DNA of 44,476 nt, taken from the NCBI GenBank assembly GCA_905250885.1, contig CAJNOQ010000640.1, positions 1-44,476 on the forward strand, in the 5' to 3' direction. Shown in pieces: positions 24,201-35,300 of this stretch (within the stretch, counting starts at the first letter, position 1; every line of letters begins with the position of its first letter). Origin of the DNA: Didymodactylos carnosus. Its lineage: Eukaryota; Rotifera; Eurotatoria; Philodinida; Philodinidae. Both the position numbers and the translations under genes were made by a program. The notes under the pieces were generated by a model that saw only the letters and a program-made list of their open reading frames with translations, did no database searches and had not been told where the DNA came from.

Positions 24201-25750
24201 GTATGTAAAATAGAGAAAGAGAGAAAGAAGCAAGAGAACGAAAAAAATATATAAAAAGCAAGAAACCTGAGTTAATAGAAAATTCTTTGTAAAATATTCA
24301 CCCGCGCCGGGACTCGAACCCGGAATCTTCGGATTAGGAGTCCGATGCCTTAATCCATTAGGCCACGCGGGCTCAATAATTTTAAGTTTCATTTATTATA
24401 AGTTACAATGTGAACATACCTTTTTTTTTATAGAGTTTACGAGAGTATAATCCAAACTGGGAAAAATTTCATCAGAATGATGATGAATGTCAAACAGTGA
24501 AAAAGTAAGAATAATCAACATACAATATAGATACATATATCGATCGGGATATGCTTCTCATGCGGGACATAGTTTTTTACAGAAAAATGGTTTTTTATAT
24601 TCCGGTCGAAATATGCTTCCTCAGAGGTGTAGAATCTACCCGTGAGATTAGGAAATTTTCCTTAATGGAAAAAGTTTTTCAATAAATTCCCCGACATAAT
24701 CCACGAACAGAATTTCTTTTTGCGAATCAATAAATTTTTCCCTGACGACCGTCGGAGCAAACAGGCAGATTCTGCGGCTCTGTGCTTCTCATTCGGGATA
24801 TCTTGTTTACATCAAAATGGTTTGGAATATCAAAATTTTTATATATTGTCTACGCATCAGAAAAGAACGTGTGTTTCAATATATATGCATATCGAAAACG
24901 AAGAAATAAAAAAGATAGTCGATGTGGAAAGCGATTAGATCAAGAGTATATCCTATTCCGAGCAATAAAAGGTTAACCTCCTATTATCCGATCGGGATAT
25001 AAATTCGACCAAAATTTGTTAAAACTTTTTGTTTGCCGGGTGCTTGGCAGACTTTTAATCAAACACAACAGAATCCGATGTAGTTTTTCGAGTTCTTTAT
25101 AATAGTGAGGAGGTCAATTTTTTCCCATAATATCGTCGTTCTTCCCTTAATCGTTTTTACTATGAAATTTTGTGTCTTATATCCCGATCATTTCACAGAA
25201 AATGTCTCCTTACTGACATACGTTTATTATTAGGACATACTTTTTTTCCTAATTAGATTATTTGTTTTTTTAGACGAAAACGACAAAACGATTTTGATAT
25301 CAATACAAAATTTGTAATTAGTACAAAAATATTGAAATTACTCAATGGCAATAAAAATCGAAATGAAAAAATACAACAACAAAAATTTTTATCAAAATAT
25401 CCTCATTTATTTAAAGTAAGTAATAATTGATATGATTTTCTTTCTTAGTCTAAGTATCATTTGGATTTTTAGTTTATACTGTCCAAAGAGCACCAGAAAT
25501 ATTTTATTCAACAGGGTTTGTTAGCTCGTTCATCTAAACAACAGCAACAACCACAACAAGTATATTTAATGTTGCATGATGAATTAAACGATATACTAAA
25601 AGAAGATACAGATTACAGGTATCATAACAGAAAAATTAATGTTTTTGAAAGATTCATCTTTTTTTTTTGTTTTATTTTAGTGGTATTTCCATTAGTGATT
25701 TTTTTACATTACCATATGATATTATTAATCAAATTAATGACAGAACATGA
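21273..25750 (+). CDS. DNTTIP1: DNTTIP1-like subunit of the mitotic deacetylase complex (MiDAC)
   Basis: Eight exons: 21273-21608, 21838-21920, 22074-22182, 23910-24011, 24434-24504, 25274-25415, 25473-25618, 25681-25750. The joined frame of 1,059 nt gives 352 residues (human DNTTIP1 is 329). Residues 1-140 are polar and low-complexity. The segment from about 151 (CIDLLRVITQKSISNDVAQL and onward) matches the DNTTIP1 dimerisation region, whose human form reads DLLRAVLQPSI. The C-terminal half carries FVISTKILKLL, KYPHLFK (275-281), then YLMLHDELNDIL, DTDYSG and LPYDIINQI, matching in order the human FVLGSRANKAL, IKHPHLFKY, YLLIEEDIRDL and DDYRG region that forms the nucleosome-binding domain. 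In vertebrates the protein scaffolds HDAC1/2 and MIDEAS in the nucleus. The large introns hold a tRNA gene and several mobile elements. The ELOVL gene starts 201 nt downstream on the same strand. Confidence 0.88.
21948..22027. mobile_element. 80-bp mini-element with GGTATAC ends, copy A
   Basis: Lies in DNTTIP1 intron 2. It starts GGTATACGATGATGA and ends AACTGAGTATACC, so its ends are inverted (GGTATAC/GTATACC). A second copy at 23157-23232 in intron 3 shares the ends and the internal CTGTCAATCCTCTGA. Confidence 0.6.
23157..23232. mobile_element. 76-bp mini-element, copy B
   Basis: Same orientation and layout as 21948-22027: starts GGTATACAATGATGA, has internal CTGTCAATCCTCTGA and ends TAACTGAGTATGCC. 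The interior differs by substitutions and small indels. Two copies within 1.2 kb could reflect two insertions or a local duplication. Confidence 0.55.
23448..23804. mobile_element. hAT-like MITE in DNTTIP1 intron 3
   Basis: The body is 23456-23796 (341 bp). The left end reads CAAAAGTGTAGAATCTATCC and the reverse complement of the right end reads CAGAGGTGCAGAATCTATCC. It is flanked by AACAACAT (23448-23455) and AACAACGT (23797-23804), an 8-bp target duplication with one mismatch. CAGAGG-type termini and an 8-bp duplication point to hAT. It shares both ends and internal CCGACAT and CCGTCGG blocks with the element at 24622-24782. Confidence 0.75.
24299..24372 (-). tRNA. tRNA-Arg (anticodon CCU)
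   Basis: On the minus strand the sequence folds as a standard 74-nt cloverleaf. The acceptor stem GCCCGCG (24372-24366) pairs with CGCGGGU near 24306-24300 (G-U at the first pair). The D arm contains GGCCTAATGGATTAAGGC. The anticodon arm UCGGA-CUCCUAA-UCCGA gives anticodon CCU, decoding AGG as arginine. The T arm has GGGTTCGAGTCCC, so the internal A- and B-box promoter elements are present. It lies antisense inside DNTTIP1 intron 4 (24012-24433). A T-rich stretch follows downstream on the minus strand, as expected for Pol III termination. It looks functional. Confidence 0.95.
24614..24790. mobile_element. hAT-like MITE in DNTTIP1 intron 5
   Basis: The body is 24622-24782 (161 bp), from CAGAGGTGTAGAATCTACCC to a right end whose reverse complement starts CAGAGCCGCAGAATCTGCC. 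It is flanked by TGCTTCCT (24614-24621) and TGCTTCTC (24783-24790), a degraded 8-bp duplication. It is a shorter relative of the 23456-23796 element. Confidence 0.7.
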
Positions 25751-25950
25751 ACATCTCGTTTTATTTTCTTGTTCTAATCAACTTTTCTAAGTTCTTTTTA
25801 TCTTGTTTTATTAAAATAATTTATAACATAATCATACAATATTCTCTCTTGACTATACTCTGTTTTTTATTTTATCACATAAATAGCTTTTCAATATGTA
25901 AAGAGTTGGTCTCATTTTTTCTTTTAGATACTAGATCTAGAACAACAACA

Positions 25951-28900
25951 ATGACCATTATAAATGAGTGGTTTAAAGAACGTTTTCCAAAATATCGCTA
26001 TGCATTAAAACATGCTGGTAATCTAGTTTGTACATTTTTCACTTAAAAATGATGTTTTCATTTTTTATCTTTGTTTTTAGATCCTCGCACACAAAATTGG
26101 TTTCTGTTATGGAATGATCCATCCGGTGTTATTTTTTTAACATTATGTTATCTTTTATTTGTTTACTTTGGACCGCGTGTAATGCGAAAACGCGAACCAC
26201 TACGAGTACCATCATCAATGCTTTTTGTTTATAATTTGGGTCTTGTTGCTGTATCTCTATATATGTTAGAAGAGGTTCGTTCATCTTTCTTATTGAGAAA
26301 TAATAGTAATATACAAATATCATCTGTCATTTTGAATAGCATAATCATGTTTTTAATACAGATCTTTTCGTATTATTTAGATTTTAGTTGGTGTTTATCA
26401 GAGTGGGTATAGTTTAGTGTGTCAGAAATTAAATGTTAGCAGAAAACCAAGTGAAATGAAAGTAATTATTACCATTGTATAAACCGAATACTTGTAAAGT
26501 ACGCTCACATCCGCTAACAGTCTCGAACTAAATACTGATACAGACAATATATAGAATTTGTTGAATTGGTTATGTTAACATTAAATAATGTTCAGATGGA
26601 TATTTAACAATGGTTACTAACAGTCGAAACTAGTGACTAACATCGTAACTAAATACGACATGAGCTACACGCTAATTTAGTAAATTATAAAGTTAGAGAG
26701 ATGTTGACGTCGTATTTAGATGTTAGTCACTAGTTTTCGGTTTAGTTAGTAACCATTGTTAAATATCCATTTGAATAGTATTTGATGTCAGCATAATTCT
26801 ATCTATATATTGTCTGTATCAGAATTTAGTTCGAGGACTGTTAATGGATGTGATATAATTTACAGCAGCTTTAGGTCTAGTCATTTCAATTTATTATTAT
26901 ACATAATGTGACGTTTCGAAATGTACACATTTCATCATCAGATAATGAGATACGAAGTTTATACAGAAAATTTGGTGACCATCAAATCTGATTGACTATC
27001 TCTTCAATTTTCTACTTCAGAATGTCAAAAAATATATCCCGTTAGTTTTAATATGTGATTTTAATGTCAATACAACAACACCTCCTGCTGGACTAAAACA
27101 AATTCTTGAATTCTTTTCTCTAGTGCGCTCCTTCAATATCGCTACGACACACAAAAATGCAAAAATAGATAATATCTTTTATTTTAAAGAGTGGGACAAG
27201 CCTAGTACTAAAATTTTACCAGAGATAGGAAAATCACCACATTTTCTACTTCAAGCCAAAAATTTAAAATTAATGTTGAACCTAAACAGGACGAGGACAA
27301 ATTCGTACGCGATTATGAAAACTGTGATTTAACTACTTTACGTAAATTATTATCGGAAATTGATAATTCTTTCTATCTTTCAAATGAAGTAAACAAAACT
27401 ACCAAAACGCTTTTACATCATTTTACAAAATGTATAGAAAGTTGTGTACCTCAAAACTTTTCTCATTTATCCGAGGTATAGAATCTCCTAGATATTATGT
27501 CGAAGTGGTGTGTAGAAAACGAAATGGATTTAAATATCGATAAATGCTGCTGTATGGCGTTTTCTAATCAAAAATCACCGGAGCAGTTCCCACTTCTTCT
27601 ATTAAGTGGGAAGCAAATAATGGTCGAAAAAAATATAAAATTGCTAGGAGTTTATCTTTCATCAGATCTCATATGGAAATTCCATCTTGAAAATACAGCT
27701 AGGAAGTGCAGGTAAAGGCAGTATTAGACGCTATGAATCGAATATTCGGATTTGCTCCTACTTTTATTCGACTGCATATTTATAAAACCTGTATTTTACT
27801 AGTAATGGATTATTGTTGTGTAGGTAGTATTTGACAATGATTTCAAAACGCGTCTCGATTTACTAACATCAACGCATAAACTCGCTGCGCGTATGATATC
27901 AAATGACTATAGATCCAACAGTTCCTCTTTGATCACGAACTTAAAACTATCAGATCTTGCTCAAAGAAGAAAATTTTTCAGGTTAATCTTCTTTCACAAA
28001 ATTATTGCAGGACGTAGTACACTTTCGCGCTTTTCTTTAGTATAGGCTCTTATCACTAGAACTTCTTTGCGAACCTCTAATCGATGTCTCTAGCAGGTTT
28101 CCTTGATAAAACGTAAAACTACTAGATCTTCATTTTTACCAGAAACTATAAAAGAGTGGAATCAATTACCAAGAGAAGTGATTGCTGCCTTTAGTGCTCA
28201 AGCTTTTAAACGTGCATTAAACTTCTTAGACTAGTTAATAATACATACTACGCCACATTCTATCTACTGTGTCATTTTTTTCTTTTGTTCAAACTGTTTT
28301 TTTTCTAGCTCCTTTTTTTTTCTTTACTAGGGATGACCTAGACAAGTTCTTTGTTGAACTTTTGTCATTACCCTGTTGTTTTATTAACATCATGGACTAA
28401 GATAAAATTGAAATTAATATAACTAAAGAGAAAGTCAAAATATGCAGAATATATATATTTGTCTTTTAGAGACAAATATTTTATTCTTCTAGAGAAGACA
28501 AAACCCACTAGCACGACTGTAAACAGTTGAATATTATGCAATATTCAACTACAAACCATATTAAGTATTGCACAATATTCAACTGTTTACAGTCATGTTA
28601 GTGGATTTTGCCTTCTCTAGAAGAACAGAAAAGACAAATATATATATTCGGCGCATTTTGATTTTTTCTTCAGTTATATCAAATTTTTTGTATAGTAAAC
28701 TTCGTATCTCATTGTCTAATGATGAAATGTGTACATTTCGAAACGTCACATTGTATATAATAATAAATGGGAATGACTAGGCTTAAAGCTGCTGTAAATT
28801 GTATCATATTTTATTCAAAATTTTTCCGGTACAAAAACAAAATTATTTGTTAGTGGATGTTAGCGTATTTTACAAATATTCATATAAACCACCATATATT

Positions 28901-31032
28901 TGTATTCATTTCCACATTAGGTGACAAATGCACTCTGGCTCTATTATGTATCGAAAGCAGCTGAATATATGGATACAGTTTTTATGATCATCAGGTAAGC
29001 TTATTATGATAATGAAATTATTACTTTATTATTATGTTTGTGTAATGTTAGAAAACGTTTTACACAAATAACGTTTTTACACTGTTTTCACCATTCGTCA
29101 ATGCTTATTATTTGGTGGATTGTCATGACTTGGATTCCCGGTGGTCAGGCATGGTTTGGACCAACTCTGAACTGTCTCATTCATGTTATGATGTATACAT
29201 ATTATGGTCTATCAGCGATTCCATCGTTACGTGATAAATTATGGTGGAAAAAATACATTACTCTTTTTCAGCTGGTAAGAAATGTCATTTTTTAAACGTG
29301 AGTGCTTTTGCTATTAGACTGTAGATAGTTCAGTCTTTTAAACCGAATCTGTATTTTAAAACAAAAAAAGAATCCTCAAAGGATTCAAGAAATGAAGTGA
29401 CGAACAATTCATTTTGCAAGTTTCTTTGTTGCTGGGTATAAAGACGCGATTTTTATCTGTTTTAGATCCAGTTTGGTATTATATTAATCCACTCCATGCA
29501 AGGTATGCTACTAATAATTGTATGCAAACAACAATCATTGGTTTTTATTTTTATTTAAAAACCAGACGCTTTCGATTAAGATCTGTAATCACCATCAGCT
29601 ATAGTTTACATTAAAAATACCCAACTATATATATACATTTACTCGTTCTTACTTTCCACTATTTACTTTTTCGTTTTCACTTTTCACTTTTCTTTCACTC
29701 ATCTTTTCGTTCTTTTTATGTCGACAGACATGATGAGTTTTTGCTGGGAATTTTGTTCTTTTTCTTGTTGAGTCACTTTGATTTGCACAATGTTAGTCGC
29801 GTGATCTAAAGTACTATGCTATATAGAAAAGTTCTGAAAACGGGAGGATACTGTCTGGGTACCGCAAATTGACCATTGCACGTTCTTTTTTCATACAAAG
29901 GTCCAGATTCGGCGTTCTGAGTTCTGAAGTAAAGTGTTTTTTGGATTTAGAAACTTTTCGTATATTTATAAGAGTTGATTGTCCGGCGCCACTTTTTGAT
30001 CTTTATTACTGCTATAAATCATCGAGAAGAATAAAGTTCTTTTAATTTTTTAATGATCTCTCTGTCTGTGTTAATATGACCAGTGTCTGTCGACCTCGCA
30101 ACTTGTCTAGTTTTTCTTGTTTAGTCACTTAGTTTTTCAAAATATGAGCCGTGTGATCTCGAGAACTATACAACGTAGAGAAGTTCTGAAAACACGAAAT
30201 CGTTCTGTGAGTATCGAAAACTGATCATTGGACATTCTTTTTCCAAAATTCACGTTGGAACTGGGTAGAAGAAAATTGACTTTGAACTTAGAAAGTTTTC
30301 GTATATTCATTAATAGCTTGTTGTCTGATACCATTTGTTCTTCAGAGGAATAATAATTGTCTTTCTCTTTCTGAGCTCTTTCATTTTCCCGTTCTCTCTC
30401 TCTTCAAATTTCGTTTTCATTTCATTTTTCTTAGATCTATCTTTTAAAGCAACTAAAATCACAACGAAGATAATGTGATGAATCCTCTATTGTCTGCGGA
30501 TCACTTCTGGTAGATTCAGATCGGATACAATCTGTCGACATCGTAACTTGTGCGCAGCACAATTGCAATCTAATTTCTTTTTGTTCTTCTGAACATATTT
30601 TGTATAATTCCATTTCTAAACTCGTAAACAATAAAAAATAATTGAATGAGTGTCTAAAATCATATTGACTTTTTCTAGGTATAGTTTTCGGATGTGAATA
30701 TCCTTTATGGTAAGCTCTGACTTTGTCCATAATCGAACAACGTTACTATTTATTCATTTTTCAGGGGACAATGGTTATTGGGTGGTTATATGATTATGAT
30801 GCTTATTCTCTTTATCAACTTTTACTTCCAAGAATATATTACACGTTCCAATGAACGTAAACGGCCAAAATCTCATCTAAAAATCGATAATGATGAAAAA
30901 ACAACTAGTCGGCAAAAAGATAGTTACAGTGTTCCAAAGACACTATCGTGCTCGTCGTCTTCGTCTACTTCAACACAATTATCAACACCTAAAAAGCAAA
31001 ACGGTGTTATTAATCACTACCACCATGAATAG
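25951..31032 (+). CDS. ELOVL-family very-long-chain fatty acid elongase
   Basis: Eight exons: 25951-26017, 26081-26274, 26381-26461, 28921-28994, 29052-29274, 29466-29502, 30679-30709, 30765-31032, giving 324 residues (975 nt, one frame). The family performs the 3-ketoacyl-CoA synthase (condensing) step of fatty-acid elongation in the ER membrane. Motifs in order: [10 protein letters not shown] (126-135; family KxxExxDT), the histidine box HCFHH (149-153), [13 protein letters not shown] (from 179; family HxxMYxYY), [18 protein letters not shown] spanning the microexon, and [10 protein letters not shown]. Several membrane segments are visible. The C-terminus is a long polar Ser-rich tail with no clear dilysine retrieval signal. 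Subfamily (ELOVL1/4/7 or other) is not assigned. Intron 3 carries a 2.4-kb nested transposon insertion. Intron 6 (1,176 nt) holds a diverged tandem duplication, and exon 7 is only 31 nt. Confidence 0.92.
26500..26855. repeat. Foldback palindrome, about 355 bp
   Basis: Left arm (about 26500-26670) and right arm (about 26695-26855) are imperfect inverted copies. For example GATGGATATTTAACAATGGT on the left pairs with ACCATTGTTAAATATCCATT on the right, and CGAACTAAATACTGATACAG with CTGTATCAGAATTTAGTTCG. Transcribed RNA would form a long hairpin with a loop of a few tens of nt. Confidence 0.85.
26851..26962. repeat. 112-bp inverted repeat, left copy
   Basis: Pairs with 28695-28806 at about 90% identity by eye; a shared block is TGTGACGTTTCGAAATGTAC. 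Together they bracket the LINE fragment. Confidence 0.9.
27000..28240 (+). mobile_element. Decayed LINE: endonuclease tail fused to RT C-terminus
   Basis: 27030-27190 encodes the end of an apurinic-type endonuclease domain: [17 protein letters not shown], then [11 protein letters not shown] (family GDFN and D-I-F blocks). From about 27490 the sequence jumps to the C-terminal reverse-transcriptase region: [34 protein letters not shown], then in another frame [20 protein letters not shown], and near 28150 a [12 protein letters not shown] block. The central RT catalytic part is missing, and stops and frameshifts follow, so it is an internally deleted dead copy. It has the same orientation as the host gene. 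Confidence 0.8.
28433..28666. repeat. Palindrome, about 230 bp
   Basis: Left arm from 28433 and right arm ending near 28666 are about 105 bp each. GACTGTAAACAGTTGAATAT on the left is matched by its complement ATATTCAACTGTTTACAGTC on the right, and TTCTTCTAGAGAAG by CTTCTCTAGAAGAA. The loop is about 20 nt. It sits between the LINE end and the right 112-bp inverted repeat. Confidence 0.85.
28695..28806. repeat. 112-bp inverted repeat, right copy
   Basis: Inverted partner of 26851-26962. Its outer end GCTGCTGTAAATTGTATCA mirrors TGATATAATTTACAGCAGC at the left end. Confidence 0.9.
29758..30350. repeat. Diverged tandem duplication in ELOVL intron 6
   Basis: Copy A (about 29758-30010) and copy B (about 30111-30350) share ordered blocks: TTTCTTGTTGAGTCACTT / TTTCTTGTTTAGTCACTT, GTGATCT, GAAGTTCTGAAAACACG / AAAGTTCTGAAAACGGG, and TTTAGAAACTTTTCGTATAT / CTTAGAAAGTTTTCGTATAT. 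The copies are heavily mutated and non-coding. Confidence 0.65.
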
Positions 31033-32329
31033 GACCTATATTTTTTTTCTCCAGCGACATTTTTGCTTATTGACTTCGTTTTATTGTCGCCTGCTTGCTA
31101 AGTAGATGAACAATTATTTTTTTGTAATTCTCATTGTGTTCTGTGAGTTCTAGATGTCTGAGCCATTTTAAATCTTCTTTTTCGCTTCTCAAAGGAAATG
31201 AACAATTTTGTGTAACCACCAGTGTTTGCTTATTTTGTTTTTCAAATACGCAAATATCTACACATTTAGTTCTAGTCTCAAAAAATTTTTCTCGTTTTAG
31301 CTAATGAACAAAAGATAATGCAAAATTTTTCTTGTTTGTTTGCGTTTGTGTGTTCATGTCCATGTGTGCACAAAACAAGCAACATTTTTTTGTAAATTAA
31401 ATAAGATTATTTTTTTCTCTTATACAAAAATCAAAATGATCAAAATACAAACACGAGTTTTTGTCCTTTTTGTTATACACAATCATTTATTAAACTATTT
31501 CACATATATTTGTTGTTTTGTGCATGTTATGTATTGTATCACACTGCAAGATATTTTTTTTCGTGTTGCTTTTTGTCCGATTACAAAAATGATCTTATTG
31601 CTGCTTACAGTCTGTGCAATTTTTTTTCTGTGTTGTTATTTAAATTTTTTAGTTATTTGATTCATTTTGTGTTGTTTTTTCTCTTTTATCGATTATTTTG
31701 AGTGCAGGCATAATGAAGAGGTATGAGAATAAAATTATTCATGACCATCTGCAGTTAACCGTGTAACGAAAGATATATATCCGATGGATTTTAATATGTT
31801 AGTAAAATCTTCTTCTATCAGATTATCTTTGTTGTTATTCTTATTTACAATGTTCAATATGAGAAAAGTTAAGTTTCTATCAGATTCAATACTACTATTA
31901 ATTGATCGATTTCAGATGAGTGATCATCATACAAGCCTATTGATGTTTGGTAATGTTTCATGAGAAAACTAACAATATGAGATAGAACGACATGAGATGT
32001 GTATGTACAATCGAGAACAACTATGTCATCTAGTTATATCTGTTTCATTCAAAATCAAAAACTTTGTTTTGTTCTTGATTTTATTATTATATTCTTTTTA
32101 AAAAATAAATCATTTTAAAAAACAAAACATTCATTTATGAGTAAGTGATGATCTACATGTTATTAGGTTATAATAACAGTAATCACATGACGCTCAAAAT
32201 AAACAAGAATAAACACATTTTCGCAATTTATTTTCTTAAAAAGTTTATGTTTATTATGATTGTACTTGTATCAAACGGACTTTTCACTTAACGGTCATGT
32301 AATATTATTTTAGCTTGACATATTTTAAC
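31033..32329. other. Intergenic region between ELOVL and CPSF3
   Basis: AT-rich. ORFs at 31340-31701 are low-complexity F/L/C/Y-rich frames in two overlapping phases and are not called. An ATTTTAG acceptor at 32312-32313 lies just before the CPSF3 start. Confidence 0.5.
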
Positions 32330-35300
32330 ATGGCATCTAATAAACGAAAAGAACCAGCAACAGATGATAGCGATGTGCTTATAATAAGACCACTGTAAGA
32401 TAATAAATAGTCTATTAAAATATATTCTTAATATATTTACTTTTTCTTCTCTTTTTCCCTATAGTGGTGCTGGTCAAGAAGTCGGTCGTTCGTGTATCTA
32501 TGTCGAATTTAAAGGAAAAAAAATTTTGGTATATGTTAATGATCTTTTCGTTTGTTAAAAATAAATGTTTTTTTTTACTTCTTTAGCTCGATTTTGGTAT
32601 TCATCCAGGTTTGTCTGGTCGAGCTGCATTACCATTTATTGATAATACAATTGAACCAGAAGAACTTGATCTGCTATTAATAAGCCAGTAAGACAAGATG
32701 AAAGATGAAAATAAATGCTATTGTACTAAAATTGACTTTTTATTTTCAGTTTTCATTTGGACCATTGTGGCGCTCTGCCATGGTTTTTAAATAAAACAAA
32801 TTTTAAAGGACGTTGTTTTATGACACATGCGACAAAAGCTATCTACAAATGGCTATTATCTGACTGCATTCGTGTCAGGTATGACATAAGTCTTTTCGAT
32901 CGTTGAAAATATTGTTAAACGATTCATTTGTAGCTCTTGATTGTTTCTGAAAGCGTCTTTCACTGATTAGTAAAGTTTATCTTATTTATTTAGTAATGTG
33001 AGCGCGGATGAAATGTTGTATACAGAAGCTGAATTGAACGCAACAATGCCTCGAATAGAAACAATTAATTTTCATCAAGTACGTACATTGTAAATTTACA
33101 TCTTTTTATTTTTTTAATACATTGTTGATTTTTTTAGGAAATCGAAATAAATGGTATCAAGTTTTGGTGTTATCATGCAGGACATGTGTTAGGAGCGGCA
33201 ATGTTTATGATAGAAATTGCTGGTGTCAAAGTAAAAAGAAAGAATACTTTTTTAATAAAATTTTCATCCTTTTTTTCTCTTAAGGTTTTGTATACGGGTG
33301 ATTTTTCTCGACAAGAAGATCGACATTTGATGAGTGCTGAAGTACCAAATATGAGACCAGATGTACTCATAACAGTATGTTTCTTGTAGAAAATGAAAGA
33401 GGAACGAAATTCTTGTAGCTACATCATAGATCGTTCCCTATCTACTTCTGGTAACTAGTTAGTTAAAAAGATTGATCTAGTATATTTTTGTCTGTTAAAA
33501 GGAATCGACATACGGTGTACATGTGCATGAGCCTCGTGAACAACGTGAAAGTAAGAAGATAGATTATTTTCATTATGTTAATTGACTATCATCCTGTTTT
33601 TGTTAGATCGTTTTACACGCCTTGTGCATGATATTGTCACACGCGGTGGTCGATGTTTAATACCGGTATTTGCATTAGGACGTGCACAAGAATTATTGTT
33701 GATTTTAGGTATGTTACACAATTTTACTTTTTTAAAAAATTTCTATTAATGTTTTCTCTTTTTTCTCTAGATGAATATTGGTCACTGCATCCTGATTTAC
33801 ACGAATATCCAATCTATTATGCATCATCTCTAGCAAAAAAATGTATGTCCGTATATCAAACATATATTGATGCTATGAACGATAAAATTAAAAAACAAAG
33901 TGCTATTAGTAATCCATTTAAATTTAAACACATTGCCAGTTTAAAAGTAATCCTTTTTTTTGAGTTACATAAAGTAAGATACGAAAATGAACGTCTGTAT
34001 TCTTAGACAATCGATGACTTCGATGATATTGGTCCGTGTGTTGTTTTGGCAAGTCCAGGAATGATGCAAAGTGGATTGTCAAGAGAATTGTTTGAATGTT
34101 GGTGTACAGATAAACGTAACGGAGTGATTATTGCGGGTTATTGTGTTGAAGGAACATTGGCTAAGGTATGAAACATAAATTTGGCAATGGAACTAAAATA
34201 TACTAATTCAGCTTGTTTAGATGATCTTATCTGAACCGGAAGAAATAGCGACAATGTCTGGGCAAAAATTACCGTTGAAATGTTCGGTTGATTACATCTC
34301 TTTTTCGGCACATACCGATTGTAATCAGACAACAGATTTTATACGAGAATTGAAACCACCACATGTGGTACGTTGTTAATAAATATTTGTGATTTTTTTT
34401 CTTTGCTATTTTTTGTTTCTATTTTGAGATTCTTGTTCATGGTGAAAGTACTGAAATGCATCGTTTGCGTGCGCATCTTGTTCGAAAATTTGAAGACGAT
34501 TTAGAATGTAAATTACAAGTGTATACACCAAAAAATACACAAGCTGTAGAATTACGATTTCGTGGTGAAAAAACAGCAAAAGTTGTCGGACAATTAGCAG
34601 CCGACAAACCGTCAGATGGAACAATATTAAGTGGAATATTGGTTCGAAGAAATTTTAAACTCCATATGATGGCACCAGAAGATTTACAAAGTAAGAGTAT
34701 TATTTATCCAATCTTTTTCTTACCTATACGTAATTACTTAATCTAGATTATACATCGATGAGTCGCTCAACAGTGACACAACATCTTGGTATTCAATTTA
34801 CAGCTGCACCACGTTCACTTGTTTTAAATCTTTCACAAGTGGCTGGAGAATTAGAACAAGTTGGAGATAAACAGCGACCTGGCATACGTGTATTTGGCGC
34901 TATTAATATATTTTTAGAAAATAAAATGCTTGTTCTTGAAGTAAGCATTTAAGAAATATAATAGATGTAAATAGTATTACTTTTTATATTGTAGTGGGAT
35001 TCAAGTCCGGTGAATGATGTTTATGCTGATGCTGTTGTGACAGTAATATTGAAAACAGAATCAGGAAACTATCCGGGATATACAGGTAGGAAATAAAGTA
35101 GTGTAACATATATGTACCTTTATCATTTCTTCCTATTTAAAGATACTCCTATTCAAGTTGATAGAAAACATGTAAGAGAATGTCTCTTTGAAACATTGAA
35201 AGACATGTATGGTGCGAGCGCGGTAGTCATGGAAAACGATAATAAACTGGCGATAACAATCGATGAAAAAAAAGTAACAATAGATTTGGACAGTCTAGTA

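Larger units (their letters stand above)
26478..28889. mobile_element. Nested inverted-repeat insertion in ELOVL intron 3
   Basis: The outermost inverted pair is 26478-26520 against 28850-28889: left CTTGTAAAGTACGCTCACAT, right reverse complement TTTGTAAAATACGCTAACAT. Inside are a foldback (26500-26855), a 112-bp inverted pair (26851-26962 / 28695-28806), a LINE carcass (about 27000-28240) and a second palindrome (28433-28666), each listed separately. It fills almost the whole intron, which otherwise would be about 60 nt. Several successive insertions or inversions are likely. Confidence 0.7.

Noticed and set aside
31340-31701. A 106-residue hydrophobic ORF that might be a small membrane protein.
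   Set aside because: T-rich sequence gives F/L/I/C-rich translations in two overlapping frames; composition explains it.
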